Shown here piece by piece: positions 9,340-22,503 of a stretch of 64,000 nucleotides of DNA; within the stretch, counting starts at the first letter, position 1, and the number at the start of each line of letters is the position of its first letter. The notes under the pieces were generated by a model, which did no database searches, had not been told where the DNA came from, and saw nothing but the letters and a program-made list of their open reading frames with translations. Made by a program: the position numbers and the translations under genes. The stretch lies in NCBI RefSeq assembly GCF_010993775.1, contig NZ_WOTO01000013.1, positions 96,611 through 160,610 on the forward strand, given 5' to 3'. This stretch comes from Fodinicola feengrottensis (GTDB lineage: Bacteria > Actinomycetota > Actinomycetes > Mycobacteriales > HKI-0501).

Positions 9340-12300
9340 CTAAAGGAGACCAGCTCTCGAACCGACCGTGACCCAGCCGTCACCACCAAGATCGGTACGG
9401 ACCAGCCGCCCCCGCGGTGTTGTCGCGTAAACCTCGACCACCTGCCGGCCGGGATGGTACGCCACAGCGGGATCGCTGACAGTGCGGCCGGCCAGTGCCT
9501 TCCAGCCCGGAGCGACGCTCGAAGAAGGGTCCCATCGCAGGTGGTGCAGCTCGCCGCCGCGGGCCCGGGCGACCAGGTCGACCGCACCGGCCGTCGGGTT
9601 GTTGACCGCTACAAGTCGTCCAACGGCCGCGAAGTTCCCGAGTGCCCGCCAGCTGTGGTCTGCCCGTCCATAGTGGACAATGCCGTCCGCGTCCAGCGCG
9701 AAGAGTTCCACCTGACCGGAGGGCGGATGGAACACCGCGGCCGGGCTCCCGGTCAACGGCGTGTCGGTGACCGGCCGCCAGCCCACGTGGTCTCGGTTGA
9801 TTTTGTACGTACGACGAAGAACCCCGGTCGTGTCGATCGCGTAAATGTCGGTCCGGCCGGTGGCGGCGTTCTGGACGATTGTTGGTGCGGCCCCGAAGCG
9901 TACCGCCCGAATCGGCTCCCAGGGCGTGTATCCGTGCCGTAGGTCCAAAGCGCTGGTGTGGTGCACGCGCCCGTCGGCGGCCAGCACGTAGATCTCGACC
10001 TCGGCGGCCTGGTCGTCGAACAGCAGCGCCGGATCGCCCTGGAAAACCAGGTCACCGACCGGCCGCCATGGCCCGCGACCAGTGTCGCGGTGAAGGTACG
10101 TGTGCACCAACCGGCCGGCCTGATCGCGGGCATAGACCTCGATGCTCCCGGTCGCCGGATTATCCACCGCGACCGGATTTCCCGCTACCGCTTGCATATC
10201 ATGCCGATCCCACGGCCCGGCCGGCCCGTCGCCCGTCGTACGTACGTGTGTGGTGGACCAGATCGTCGTCACCACGCCAAAAGATCTGCGTGCTGCTGAG
10301 CAGGCTGCTGGCTACCACCTGGCCGCCGGTCACCGGCGGACCGGCCGGGATCGGGGTGGGGTGGGCGATCGCGTCGAATTCCGCGGTGACCTTGGTCGAC
10401 AGGTCCGTCCGCACCGCGGGGGGCGGAAAGAACGCGCGGCCGGTCAGCTTCAGCATCGCGCCAATCAGAATGGGCGCGTTCGCCCAACCGGTCTCGACGC
10501 AGTACGGCCCCCAGCCAATATCCGCGTTACTGCCGAAATACTCCCAATGGCCGAAGTCAAAGGACCGCATCCAGGCGCCGGACAGTGGCGAGTCGTCGTC
10601 GATTTGAATCCGGGACAGATAGTCGAGTACGCCGGTGCCAAGCTCGTCGAAGACGGACTCGCCAGTCACCTGGTGCGCCAACGGCAGGAACATCGCGGCG
10701 AAACCAACAGTGTAGAGCTGGTCGGTGACGGTGTCCCCGTTCTGCTGGACGATCGACTGCTCATCCTGCCCGTACGTCGCGTTGCTGGAGGGATTCCGGC
10801 CGTCCCATTCGGCCAGGGCCCCACTGTCCGGATCCTGGCGCTCACGGAGAAACTCACCGATCCGCATGATCACGTCGAGATAGCTCGACTTCTGGGTGTA
10901 GTGATAGGCGGCCAGCAAAGGCAGCAGAAACCGGATGTATTCCGCGGTCCGACTGGTTTCCAGCCGCATCCGCGGAAATTCCGCGACCATGTGGTCGAGG
11001 CCGCGGGTGGCGAAGTCGAGATAGCGCTGGTCGCTGGTCGCCGCGTACGCTAGCAGCAACGCGGTCTGCGGGGTGCTTTGCCAATGGGCGCTGACGTCGA
11101 GGTTCTCGGTCAGCGGCAGCCGAGAAATGGCTTCCCAGCCCTGGCCAATCAGATATGACGGCGTACGCCACGGATTGACCTGCAGCCCGAACTCGGCGTC
11201 GGACGTACGGATCAGTGCTTCGACCCCGCGAAGTCCCTGCGCGACAGTCTCGTCATCGCCGCGGCGGATGCCGTCGGCCAGCACCAACGCGGAAATCCAG
11301 CCATTGTCGTCCGAGAACAGATTATCCATCTCGACCAGCGTTTTCCAGTATTCGCGGGTCTCCCAGGAGCCGTAGACGGCGGTACGATCCAACACCTGCA
11401 TGCGATCCAGGACCAGCCGCATGAGATTGCCAGCGATGGTCGCATAGCGATCGTCGCCAGTCAGCTCCGCGTAGAGCTGGAATGCGTACGCGTTCTCGAC
11501 ATAGCCGTCGCCGCGACGGACTCCGCGGAACGGATGCGAACCGTCGGGCTGGATCTCGCTGGCGAAGCCCTCGGCGATGCCGGCCGAGCCGTCCGGCTGG
11601 TCATAGAACATGCCGGCTTCGTGATACCAGCGAAAACCTCGCTCCAGCATCCGCGAATAGCGCTCCTCGCGGGGACCGACGACGAGCCGCGTCTGCCACG
11701 TCTGATCGCCGGATCGTACGGTGAAGACGTGGTCGCCGTCCGGCAGGCTCAGCGGCTCCGACTCCCATTCTCCGGCCGAAATCTCGTGCAGCGGGACCTC
11801 GGAGTCGACCGGTTTCGTGGCGGACACCCGCAGTCGTACCCCAGCGCCCGAAGCGGCCCATTCCGGTGGAGCCGTACGAATGGTCACCTCGCTGAAGTCG
11901 ACCGGCGCGTTTTGCAGCGACATCAGCAAATCTCGGACTACCTTCCGCCAGCGACTCGTCAGCCGGTAGTGACCGTGCTGGAAGTTGCTCAAGGCCGTGG
12001 TGGCGAAGAACAGTTTGCCGGCGCCGGACGGAATCTCCAACAGGGCGGGAAAGCACTGCTCGGGCGGGCCGTACACGGCGGAATAAACGCCGGCGACCCG
12101 ACCGTAAAGGAGCAACTCCGAGGCGTCCGCAGGCCGCTCGACCGGCAGATACCACGACTGTTGTTCGTCGAAAATCTCCAGCGAAGGCGAGAAAATCCGT
12201 TCGAAACCCGGACGGCCGTGGTGGTTGGGTGGGCAGCAGCCCGGTGGCGTATTCCACATAGCAGCGGCCGCCGGAGCGTACGTACGCCATCAACCGCTCG

Positions 12301-12506
12301 GCCATGGATGCCCCAAGCTTCACCGGCTCCGGCCGCACCTGCCGGTAGCCGTCGGCGAGCACGATCACCGCCGCGTACTCGCGCAGGTCAGTGGTCTCAA
12401 GATCGGCCACCGGCAGCAGCTCGTACTGCACTTGGATCTCGGCCAACAGGGGCAGGAATCCGTCCGCGGTGGCGGGCTCGGCGAAAACGGCCGTTTGCTG
12501 CGGCAT
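9340..12506 (-). CDS. Large six-hairpin glycosidase-like protein with C-terminal PLL-type beta-propeller (frameshifted)
   Basis: About 1,055 residues when two breaks (about 12232 and 10250) are repaired. Residues 1-90 (AVIVLADGYRQVRPE, ERLMAYVRSGGRCYVEYATG) look like a ThuA/GATase-1-like fold. A beta region follows, then an (alpha/alpha)6-type domain from about 280 to 680 (FRWYHEAGMFYDQPDG, YVENAYAFQLYAELTGDDRY, GWISALVLADGI). The last ~340 residues are tandem propeller blades of the PLL lectin type (VEIYVLAADGRVHHT, VELFALDADGIVHYG, VEVYATTPRGRLVRT). No signal peptide is visible. It leads the ABC permease genes on the same strand. The catalytic family is not certain; a hydrolase or lyase on oligosaccharides is inferred. 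Confidence 0.7.
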
Positions 12507-14988
<2,482 letters not shown>

Positions 14989-14992
<4 letters not shown>

Positions 14993-15720
14993 GAAAGGAA
15001 GCGGCGCGGGGTTTCGCCGAGTTCCTGTTTGAAGGCGGCCACGTAGGCGGACGGGGTCGCATAGCCTGCAGCGCTCGCCGCGGCCGTGACCGATCCGCCG
15101 CTGGCCAACGAGTCGAGAGAGTGCAGGATGCGTGCTCGCCGATGCCATCCGCCCAGCGTGAGGCCGGTCTCGGCGGCGAAGGCGCGCTCCAGCGTACGGC
15201 TGCTGGCACCGACCCGTACGTCATCCAAGGACAGCGTTGGGTCGTCCATAAGGACACGAGCCGCGTCGGCCGCCCGCGGGTCCTGGGGGAGCGGCAGCAG
15301 CAGTGGTGCGTCGGGCAATGCTTTCAGTTGGTCCATAAGGACGGTGATCAGAGCGGCGTCGACAGGCTTGGAGAGGTCGAGAGGGCTCGTCTTCACGGCG
15401 TGCAGCAGCAGTTCGCGGACCAGTCCGGAGACGGTGATGGCCCGTGTCTTGCACGGCAGTGCGGGGAGGTCGGACGAGAGATAGAGCGTGCGTACGGCTA
15501 CCCGCGAGCGGTTGGCGATGGTCGCCGCCGCGCTGTCCGGGATCCACAGTGCCCGGTGTGGCGGGATCGCCCACGCGCCGGTCGCCGTCGAGATGGTCAT
15601 GACGCCGGACGCGGCGTAGAGCAGTTGGTGCCAACCCGGCTCGATGGGCAGCGTGGCGCGGCCCGGCGGGTGGGTCACCGAGTAGCCGCGTACGTCCGGC
15701 TCGCGTCGCGATTTCGACAT
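14989..15720 (-). CDS. AraC-family transcriptional regulator
   Basis: Intact, 243 residues. The N-terminal cupin-like sensor (HQLLYAASGVMTISTATGAW, PPHRALWIPDSA) is followed by a C-terminal AraC DNA-binding domain with SLDDVRVGASSRTLERAF, ETGLTLGGWHRRARI and AGYATPSAYVAAFKQELGETPRRFL. This arrangement is typical of short AraC regulators that control an adjacent gene. It is divergent from a VOC-family gene with a 54-bp gap, so that gene is the likely target. Confidence 0.88.
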
Positions 15721-15774
15721 TTCCTGTCAGATCTTAAATGGCCCGACAAGTCTGCGCGATGTCACGATGAGGCC

Positions 15775-16148
15775 ATGACCATGAACCTCGCGCACTTCGC
15801 CATCAACGCCGACGATCCGGACGCCAGCCGCACCTTCTATGAGTCGGTCTTCGGCTGGCAGTTCCAGGCGTTCGGGCCGCCCGGATTCTTCCGGATCGCG
15901 ACCGGCGACGATGGCTTGCCCGGTGCCCTGCAAAAGCGCCGTGACCTGGTCGAAGGGCAGCCGACCATCGGTCTGGAATGCACTTTCGGGGTTGAGGATG
16001 TCGATGCCATCGCGCGAAGAAAGTGACCGATGCCGGTGGCAAGATCATCATGCCGCGGTTCACCATCAGCGGTGTCGGGCATCTGATCTTTTTCACCGAT
16101 CCGTCCGGAAACGCGATTGGCGCCATGCAGTACGACTCGCGGGCTTGA
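15775..16148 (+). CDS. VOC-family (glyoxalase/bleomycin resistance-like) protein (frameshifted)
   Basis: Begins MTMNLAHFAINADD, the usual first metal-ligand strand with a His, followed by FYESVFGWQFQ and LECTFGVEDVDAI. One indel near 16015 shifts the frame; the rest reads KVTDAGGKIIMPRF, VGHLIFFTDPSGNAIGAM, the expected last strand. Full length is ~124 residues. Members bind a divalent metal and act as isomerases, dioxygenases or drug-binding proteins; the substrate is unknown. Divergent from the AraC regulator. Confidence 0.82.
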
Positions 16149-16213
16149 CATCTGTCGCGGCGGCGACTGGAGTCTGAAACGTATCAACCGCCGCTCCGAA
16201 AGGTTCGTACGAC

Positions 16214-18834
16214 ATGACGAACCCGACCCACCTTCAGGTGGAGCATCTGACCGAGCCGTTCGGCATCGACGCCCGCCAGCCGCGACTGTCGTGGTGGTTG
16301 CCGGCCGGTGCTCAGGCCCAGCTGGCGTACCAGATTCGGGCCGGTGACTGGGATTCCGGCCGGATCGAGTCCGATCAGAGCGTCCTCGTGCACTACCACG
16401 GGCCGGCGTTGGCAGCCGGGCAACGGGTGCGGTGGCAGGTCCGGGTGTGGACCGATCTCGGGGAAAGTGACTGGTCGGCGGCCGGTTGGTGGGAGATGGG
16501 ACTGCTGGAGCCGGCGGACTGGGCCGCTCGGTGGATCGAGCCGGTTGAGACGGCACCACCGGAGGCCGGCCAGCGGCCGGGTTACCTGCTGCGGCACGGA
16601 TTTTCGTTGGCGAAGCCGGTCGTACGAGCGCGTGCGTACGCGACCGCGCATGGCGTTTACGAACTCTTCCTTAACGGGCAACGGATCGGTGACGCTGAGC
16701 TGACGCCCGGATTCACCTCCTATCGGTCCCACCTGCTGGTGCAGGCGTACGACATCACGGATTTCCTTGAGCCGTCGGCAAACGCGGTCGGCGCGGTGCT
16801 GACCGACGGCTGGTTTCGTGGCCGTACTGGCTTCGGTCGCTGGCCGGACGGTTACGGGAATCGAGTTGGTTTGTTGGCGCAGCTCGTTATCGACCACGAC
16901 GACGGCACTCGTACGATCATTGGCACTGGCCCGGACTGGCGATTCAGCACCGCCGACATCGTGGCCGCCGACTTGATGGACGGGACGGTCAGGTCGTGGA
17001 CGTACGAAAAGCGTTGCCGGGCTGGTCGGCAGCTGCCTGGGATGACAGCGAATGGGCCAAAACCCTTGAAATCTCTGGGGATTTCGGCAACTTGAAGGCA
17101 TCGCCGGCACCGCCAGTTCGACGGATCCAGGAAATTCGGCCGGTACGGATCAGTCGGCCGGCGCCGGATCGGCAGGTGATTGATCTCGGCCAGAACATCA
17201 ACGGCTGGGTTCGGGTGGACTCGCTCGGCCCAGCGGGCACTTCTTTGACACTCACCCATGGTGAAGCGCTCGCCGCCGACGGCGATGTCACCACCGATCA
17301 CCTCGCCGCTTTCAACTTCGTCACCGGCGAGCCGCTGCCGGCCGGTCAGGTGGACCAGGTCATCTCCGCCGGCGAAGGGAGTTTTGAGCCACGGCACACC
17401 ACCCACGGCTTCCAGTACGTCCGGATCCAAGGCCATCCGCAGGAGCTGACCGCGGCCGACGTGACCGGTGTCGTCGTACACACCGACCTGCGCCGGACCG
17501 GCTGGTTCGACTGCGACGACGACCGCATCAACCGGCTGCATGAGGCCGCGGTGTGGAGTTTTCGGGGCAACGCCTGCGATGTGCCGACCGACTGCCCAAC
17601 CAGAGAACGCGCTGGCTGGACCGGGGACTGGCAGCTTTACGTACCAACAGCGGCCTTTCTCTACGACGTGGCCGGTTTTTCGCTGAAGTGGCTGCGAGAC
17701 CTCGCAGCCGACCAGTACGAGGACGGCGCGGTACCGCAGTTCGTCCCGTACCCGCCCGATGCCGTCACCCCCGACAGTCCACTCGCGACCCTGCGCTGCT
17801 CGGCCGGATGGGGAGACGCGGCGGTGATCGTGCCGTGGGAGCTGTGGCGCGCGTACGGCGACAAAGACGTCTTGGCCGAACAGTACGACTCGATGACGGG
17901 TTGGGTTGACTACGCGGCGAAAACCGCTCGCCAGAACCGGCATCCGGATCGGGCGGCCGCTCGTCCCGAGCCGGCACCGCACGAGGCTTTCCTCTGGGAC
18001 AGCGGTTTTCACTGGGGCGAGTGGCTGGAACCGGGCGAGGAGCCGGCGTTGGATCCGAGCCGGGACAACGGCCCCATCGCGACGGCCTTCCTGCACTATT
18101 CGGCTGCCCTGTTGGCCAGGATAGCCGCGCTGTTGGGGAAGGATGCGGCTCGCTATCAGGAAATCGCCGATGGCGCGCTGGCCGCTTGGCGGGCCGAATA
18201 TCTTGGCGCGGACGGCACGGTCAACCCACCGACGCAGGCCACCTACGTACGAGCGCTGAAAATGGGGCTTGTTCCGCCGGAACTCCAGCCGGCCGCGGCA
18301 GCCGAGCTGGTGCGGCTCGTACGCGCCGCCGGGACGCATTTGACCACCGGTTTCCTTGCCACGCCTGACCTTCTGCCGACGCTCTCCGACCACGGCTACC
18401 CGGATGTGGCGTACGAGCTGCTCTTCCAGGATTCCGCGCCGGCCTGGCTGACCATGATCGATCGCGGCGCGAGCACGATCTGGGAGGACTGGGAAGGGAT
18501 TTCCGCCACTGGTGAGCCAAAGGCCTCACTCAACCACTACAGCAAGGGTGCCGTCGTCTCGTTCCTGCACACCCGTACGGCCGGCATCCGACTCGGCGAC
18601 TCGCCCGCCTATCGCAGATTCTCCATCGAGCCGGTGCCCGGTGGCGGACTTACCCGCGCGTCGGCCCAGCACGACAGCCCGTACGGGCGGATTTCCTCGC
18701 AATGGCAGATCACCGACGGTTTGTTTGAGCTGACCGTGGAAATCCCGGCCGGAACGAGCGCAGGAATCCGGCTGCCCGACGGCACCAGCGCGGATGCCGG
18801 CCCCGGCACCCACACTTACCGTTGTAACGCCTAG
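16214..18834 (+). CDS. Alpha-L-rhamnosidase, GH78 (frameshifted)
   Basis: About 870 residues after repair of one break near 17010 in an AAAA run. The N-terminal beta-sandwich domains (RLSWWLPAGAQAQLAYQIR, ARAYATAHGVYELFLNG) are followed by the catalytic (alpha/alpha)6 domain with the signature DVPTDCPTRERAGWTGDW, then SGFHWGEWLEPGE and ASTIWEDWEGIS carrying further acidic residues, and a C-terminal beta domain (HDSPYGRISSQW). It hydrolyses terminal alpha-L-rhamnose from plant glycosides or pectin fragments. There is no signal peptide, so it probably works on imported oligosaccharides. A stop TAG at 18832-18834 abuts an IS630 remnant. Confidence 0.92.
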
Positions 18835-18835
18835 A

Positions 18836-18996
18836 AAAGTCGCGCGACAGACACGATCAAACCGTGCGGCAGTTGCGGCGACAGGCCCATCTTCCGCAGC
18901 AAGCTCCCCCGTCGTCACCGCCAACCGGGCATCGAACTCCCGGGCGATCACATCAGCGGCCATATCCCTGGTCCACAACGCGAACTCGAAGTGCAA
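18836..18996 (-). pseudogene. IS630-family transposase remnant
   Basis: About 50 codons on the minus strand read FALWTRDMAADVIAREF and DARLAVTT. After a one-base shift, ELLRKMGLSPQLPHG follows, which is the helix-turn-helix stretch of IS630 transposases. No DDE domain remains. It lies between the GH78 stop and the first DUF222-HNH element, marking an insertion-prone site. Confidence 0.65.
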
Positions 18997-19020
18997 CGTC
19001 GGGGGGCGGGCAGGGTTGTG

Positions 19021-19051
19021 GGCCGCCGGGCGTGGTGGTTGCCCGGCGGCC
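19021..19051 (-). terminator. Hairpin terminator of DUF222-HNH copy 1
   Basis: Perfect 11-bp stem GGCCGCCGGGC / GCCCGGCGGCC with a 9-nt loop, just past the stop of the HNH gene. The same hairpin is present after copy 2, so it belongs to the repeated element. No U-tract is visible. Confidence 0.6.
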
Positions 19052-19062
19052 GGGGTGGTTTG

Positions 19063-20304
19063 TTATGCGGCGAGTTGGTTGATTCCACGGATGGGTCTTC
19101 GTTCAGGGTCCCGGTATGCGGGTGGGATGAATTCGACGATTCCGTCGATGATGCGTACTTCCCAGTCGCTGTGGTGGATCAGTCGATGGCAGGCATCACA
19201 CAGGAGCACGCAGTTTTCCAGGCAGGTATCGCCACCATCGGCCCAGTGTTTGACGTGGTGGCCGCGGCACCAGCGGGGTGGTCGACCGCACCTGGCGCAG
19301 CCTCTGTCTCGCGCTATGAGTGCTTTTCGTAGGTGTGCGGGGATGAGTCGTTCGGTGCGGGCGACGTTGAGCGGTACGCTGTTGCGGCCCAGGAGCATCG
19401 GGGTGATGTTCGCGTCGCAGGCGAGCCTGCGGCCGGATTCTGGGGATATAGCGATGCCGGTGTGTGCGTACGCGACACCGAGACGTTCGCGGAGCAGTTC
19501 CCAGTCCAGGGTAATAGTGAGGTGAGGGCGTTCCTGCCCTTGGATGGGGAGTTTCCCGGAGTCCGCGACAAGATTAAGCGCGTCGGCGAGCGCGTCGCCG
19601 TTGCGTTGGGAGACTGACCGCTCATCTCGGCGGCCGTCTTCGGTGGGGCGGGGTTTGGCCAGTGGGCTGAGGATTTCGGTGAGCAGGGTGCCTGTTTCGC
19701 CGTCGAAGGAGCCCCGGAAATTCAGTCGCCCATCACGCCCGGTGTGCAGGGACAGTTCGCGGCGCGGTTTCTCGTTCTCCCGTTCCGAAGGAGCTGGGCC
19801 GTCGGGGTCGAGGTGATCGTGGATGCGGCGACCAAGTTCGACAAGACGGCGGGCGGGGTGACTCTTCGCGTGCTCCACCAGGGAAGCCTCGACGCCTTCG
19901 CGTTCTTCGATGTTCACCCTGGCGGGGAGCCTGTTCACGATCCCCATGATCGTGTCGATTTGGGAATCGCGAGTTTCACCTCTGCGCATAGCTGCACTGA
20001 CAAGACCAAGTTTGGGCGCGAGGGTTTCACCGGTGAGTGCTTGGCTGCTGCACAGGTTCAATGCCCGTTTCAGGCGACGACCAGCCTCGGTCGGGGACAG
20101 CAGGAGATTATCTTGCAGCAGCCTCATGGTGTTGTCATGTCCGACTGCCTTGCCGACCCGGTTCCGATGAATTGCCGCGACAATATCCAACGCCCGCGCC
20201 TGCCGCCGCCGAATGTCCTGCTCGGCTGCACGCAGCAAATCGGCCAACTGCCCGGGTTTACACATCCAGAGCTCTGGATCTGTGACGTCATCGCCGGCGG
20301 CCAT
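19063..20304 (-). CDS. DUF222-HNH endonuclease domain protein (13E12-type), copy 1
   Basis: Intact, 413 residues. An N-terminal helical DUF222 region (LLLSPTEAGRRLKRALNLC, SQIDTIMGIVNRLPARV) precedes a C-terminal HNH nuclease: CARCGRPPRWCRGHHVKHW, then ENCVLLCDACHRLIHH, with paired Cys as structural zinc ligands and the HH/N/H catalytic set. This is the family of the mycobacterial REP13E12 repeats. Proteins usually occur in several copies per genome and may be homing-like or phage-associated nucleases; the biological role is not established. About five of six residues match copy 2 in the C-terminal 90. Confidence 0.9.
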   Translation of the reverse strand: MAAGDDVTDPELWMCKPGQLADLLRAAEQDIRRRQARALDIVAAIHRNRVGKAVGHDNTMRLLQDNLLLSPTEAGRRLKRALNLCSSQALTGETLAPKLGLVSAAMRRGETRDSQIDTIMGIVNRLPARVNIEEREGVEASLVEHAKSHPARRLVELGRRIHDHLDPDGPAPSERENEKPRRELSLHTGRDGRLNFRGSFDGETGTLLTEILSPLAKPRPTEDGRRDERSVSQRNGDALADALNLVADSGKLPIQGQERPHLTITLDWELLRERLGVAYAHTGIAISPESGRRLACDANITPMLLGRNSVPLNVARTERLIPAHLRKALIARDRGCARCGRPPRWCRGHHVKHWADGGDTCLENCVLLCDACHRLIHHSDWEVRIIDGIVEFIPPAYRDPERRPIRGINQLAA

Positions 20305-20701
20305 GACACCATTCTACCGCCATCACCGTCAAAAAGATCGAGTTCGTACGATCGGAACGTGGTCATTTTCTCAATCATCTCAGCAAAACACAGAGCGCGC
20401 GCGTTCAAGCCCTAAGCAATTTGGTGAGGGTGGGGCCCCACTCTCGACGAAAAGCCAGGCGAAACAAGGGCCGAACCCAGCTCCCTGCCGGTACATCCAG
20501 GCCGGGGCGCACGTAACGAGGCGACGCCACCGCGCTCAACCGCGAAACCGCAACAGAATGCAGTTCTTTCGACCCCTCGCGCGCCACCGGACTCACATCC
20601 GTCTGGGGCACCTCAGATGCAACGTTATGCCATGTGCGCGGATGCGCTAAAGGGCATCTTGGTTGTTTCGGGTGATTGCGGCGGGCGGCTACCTTGCCGA
20701 C
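20305..20701. other. Intergenic region with no recognisable gene
   Basis: About 400 bp. The first ~100 bp belong to the DUF222-HNH element. The remainder shows no RNA gene, repeat or convincing ORF; it should contain the promoter of the propeller-protein/terpene cyclase operon. Confidence 0.5.
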
Positions 20702-22493
20702 ATGGGGGATTTCGTCAAGGTCGGTGCGGCTGTGGGTCTGCTGGTGGGTGCCGTGGTCGCGGCGGTGTGCTGGGGCAGCACGGCAGCCGGGCCGGTGGTG
20801 GCTGGCTTTGATTGCGATGTCGGCCATTGTGGTGGGTTTGGGCTTGGCGGTGGTGATGCGGTGGCCGATACGGCAGCGGATCGTACGGGCAGTCGCACTG
20901 GTCGCCGCGGTGTCTGGTGTTTTCGCGGTGGTGAATTCGGCTTGGGTGCTGGCATCTTTGGCGGTGCGACGACCGCGGCGGCGGATCTCGACGAGTTGCG
21001 GGGTGGCGTCTGGTCGGTTGTCGCCGCTGGCGCTGTGACGTTGGGGGCATTGGCGTTGCTGGCAGTGAAAGTGCCAGTGGGCAAGTCGGTCTGGCGGCAG
21101 CCGGTGGCTGCGGCAACGTGCCTGGTGGCGCTGGCAATAGTGGTGGGCGCCGGAATTGCCGGTGCGGACCGGCAGTCGGTACGCGTGAGCCGGGCTGGGC
21201 AACAGGTTGTCGACGCGTCGAATGCGCCGGCGGTTGCTGGTGGAGTGCCGTTGGCTCGGCCGACGAAGGTGGCCTGGAATTATCAAGCGCCGTCCGGGAT
21301 CGCGCAGGTGCGGTCGTCGGTGGATGGCGCGATCGTGGTGCTGGCGGACGGCGTGGTGGCGGTAGGTGGCCGCGATGGTCGGCCGCGATGGCATTATCGC
21401 CGCGGCGACGGGAAAGTTGATCGTACGTTGACCACACCGGACCACCGACTGTTGTTGCTGTGTTCGGCCAGAAAACCGGTCCGCGGGGACCTGAACTCAT
21501 TGGTCGTGCTGGACACCGCGACCGGCCAGTTGCGCAGCGTCCAGCCGGTGTCCGGACCGGATGCGGCCGCGTCTTTTGGTCCAGGGAAAGGAACTGGCGA
21601 GGATCTCTCTGATCGCCTGACCAACACCACATACGCTACCTGGAGCGACGACAACCAGAGCGTGGTCGTACGCGATCTCCTGGATCGTTCGGTGCTCTGG
21701 TCCAAAACCTTGCCGGCGGATTGTACGAGAACGACTTCAACCGCGACGGCCGACACTTTTGTGCTGGATATGAGATGCCCTGGTGCGACTCGGGACACTC
21801 TCGTCGGCTATCCCGACCGTACCGGAGTCGTCACCTGGCAGAAGACCTTCGACAGACCCAAAGGTGGCCAGGTCGGCCTCGAGTCGAACGATGGAGGATG
21901 GGTAACCGTCGGTTCGGTGGGGGACCGTGACGCGATCGAGGTCGTGCTGGCGGCCTCCTCGGGGAATTATGCCTACAGCTCGTCCATGGAGATTGTCTCC
22001 GCGGTCACCTCCGCCGGAGTTCTGCTCTACCTGGACGACGGAAAATATGCCTGGTATGACCTGGCTTCTCGGCAGCGACACAATATCCCCAAAGGGCAGT
22101 TTGGCTCGTGCCTGGACCCGGACGCGTATCGTGAGGCCAGGGCACTCCGCGTGAGTGGCGGCTCAATTTCTTGCGCGACAGGGTCCAACGACCACTCCAC
22201 CACTGTTTCGGTGTTTGATCTTCTTACACTGCGAAGTCAGGCCACGTTTACCGTCCCGGGGAGCGGGACCCACCTGGTGACCGTGCCGGCGGCGGTGGCT
22301 TTTTCTCCCCAGGGCAGCGAAACCTCGTCGGCCTGGGGTGAGCTGACAACGGCTGATGCTGGCACTCAACACACCGGGCAATACGAAGTGTGCGTCGATG
22401 CCGCGGACCGGATCGCCGAAAGTGCCGGTAGGCCCTGGTCAACTGGCGTTCGTGGCCGTAAAGTCGCGCGCGGTAGTGACAAGACTCGGGTAA
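20702..22493 (+). CDS. Membrane protein with extracytoplasmic PQQ/WD-like beta-propeller (frameshifted)
   Basis: ATG 20702. Three frame changes (about 20805, 20965 and 22430) must be undone: the region between the first two then reads as clean membrane segments (IAMSAIVVGLGLAVVM, AVALVAAVSGVFAVVNSAW), and the last restores VGPGQLAFVAVKSRAV with a TAA at 22491-22493. Four or so N-terminal transmembrane helices precede a repeat domain (VRSSVDGAIVVLADGVVAV, YATWSDDNQSVVVRDL, GVVTWQKTFDRP) of propeller type. The stop is followed by GGAGG and the GTG of the terpene cyclase, so the two are co-translated. Function unknown; a sensor or scaffold is possible. Confidence 0.7.
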
Positions 22494-22503
22494 GGAGGCA
22501 ACG

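Larger units (their letters stand above)
19015..20410 (-). repeat. DUF222-HNH element, copy 1
   Basis: Similarity to 48278-49675 covers the gene, the 3' hairpin and about 100 bp upstream of the start (both contain AGAGCGCG then GTTCAA at matching distance). The two units are each about 1.4 kb and share orientation. Confidence 0.6.

Noticed and set aside
19063..20304. Restriction-modification or defence nuclease
   Set aside because: The DUF222-HNH family is repetitive and no methyltransferase or defence partner is adjacent.
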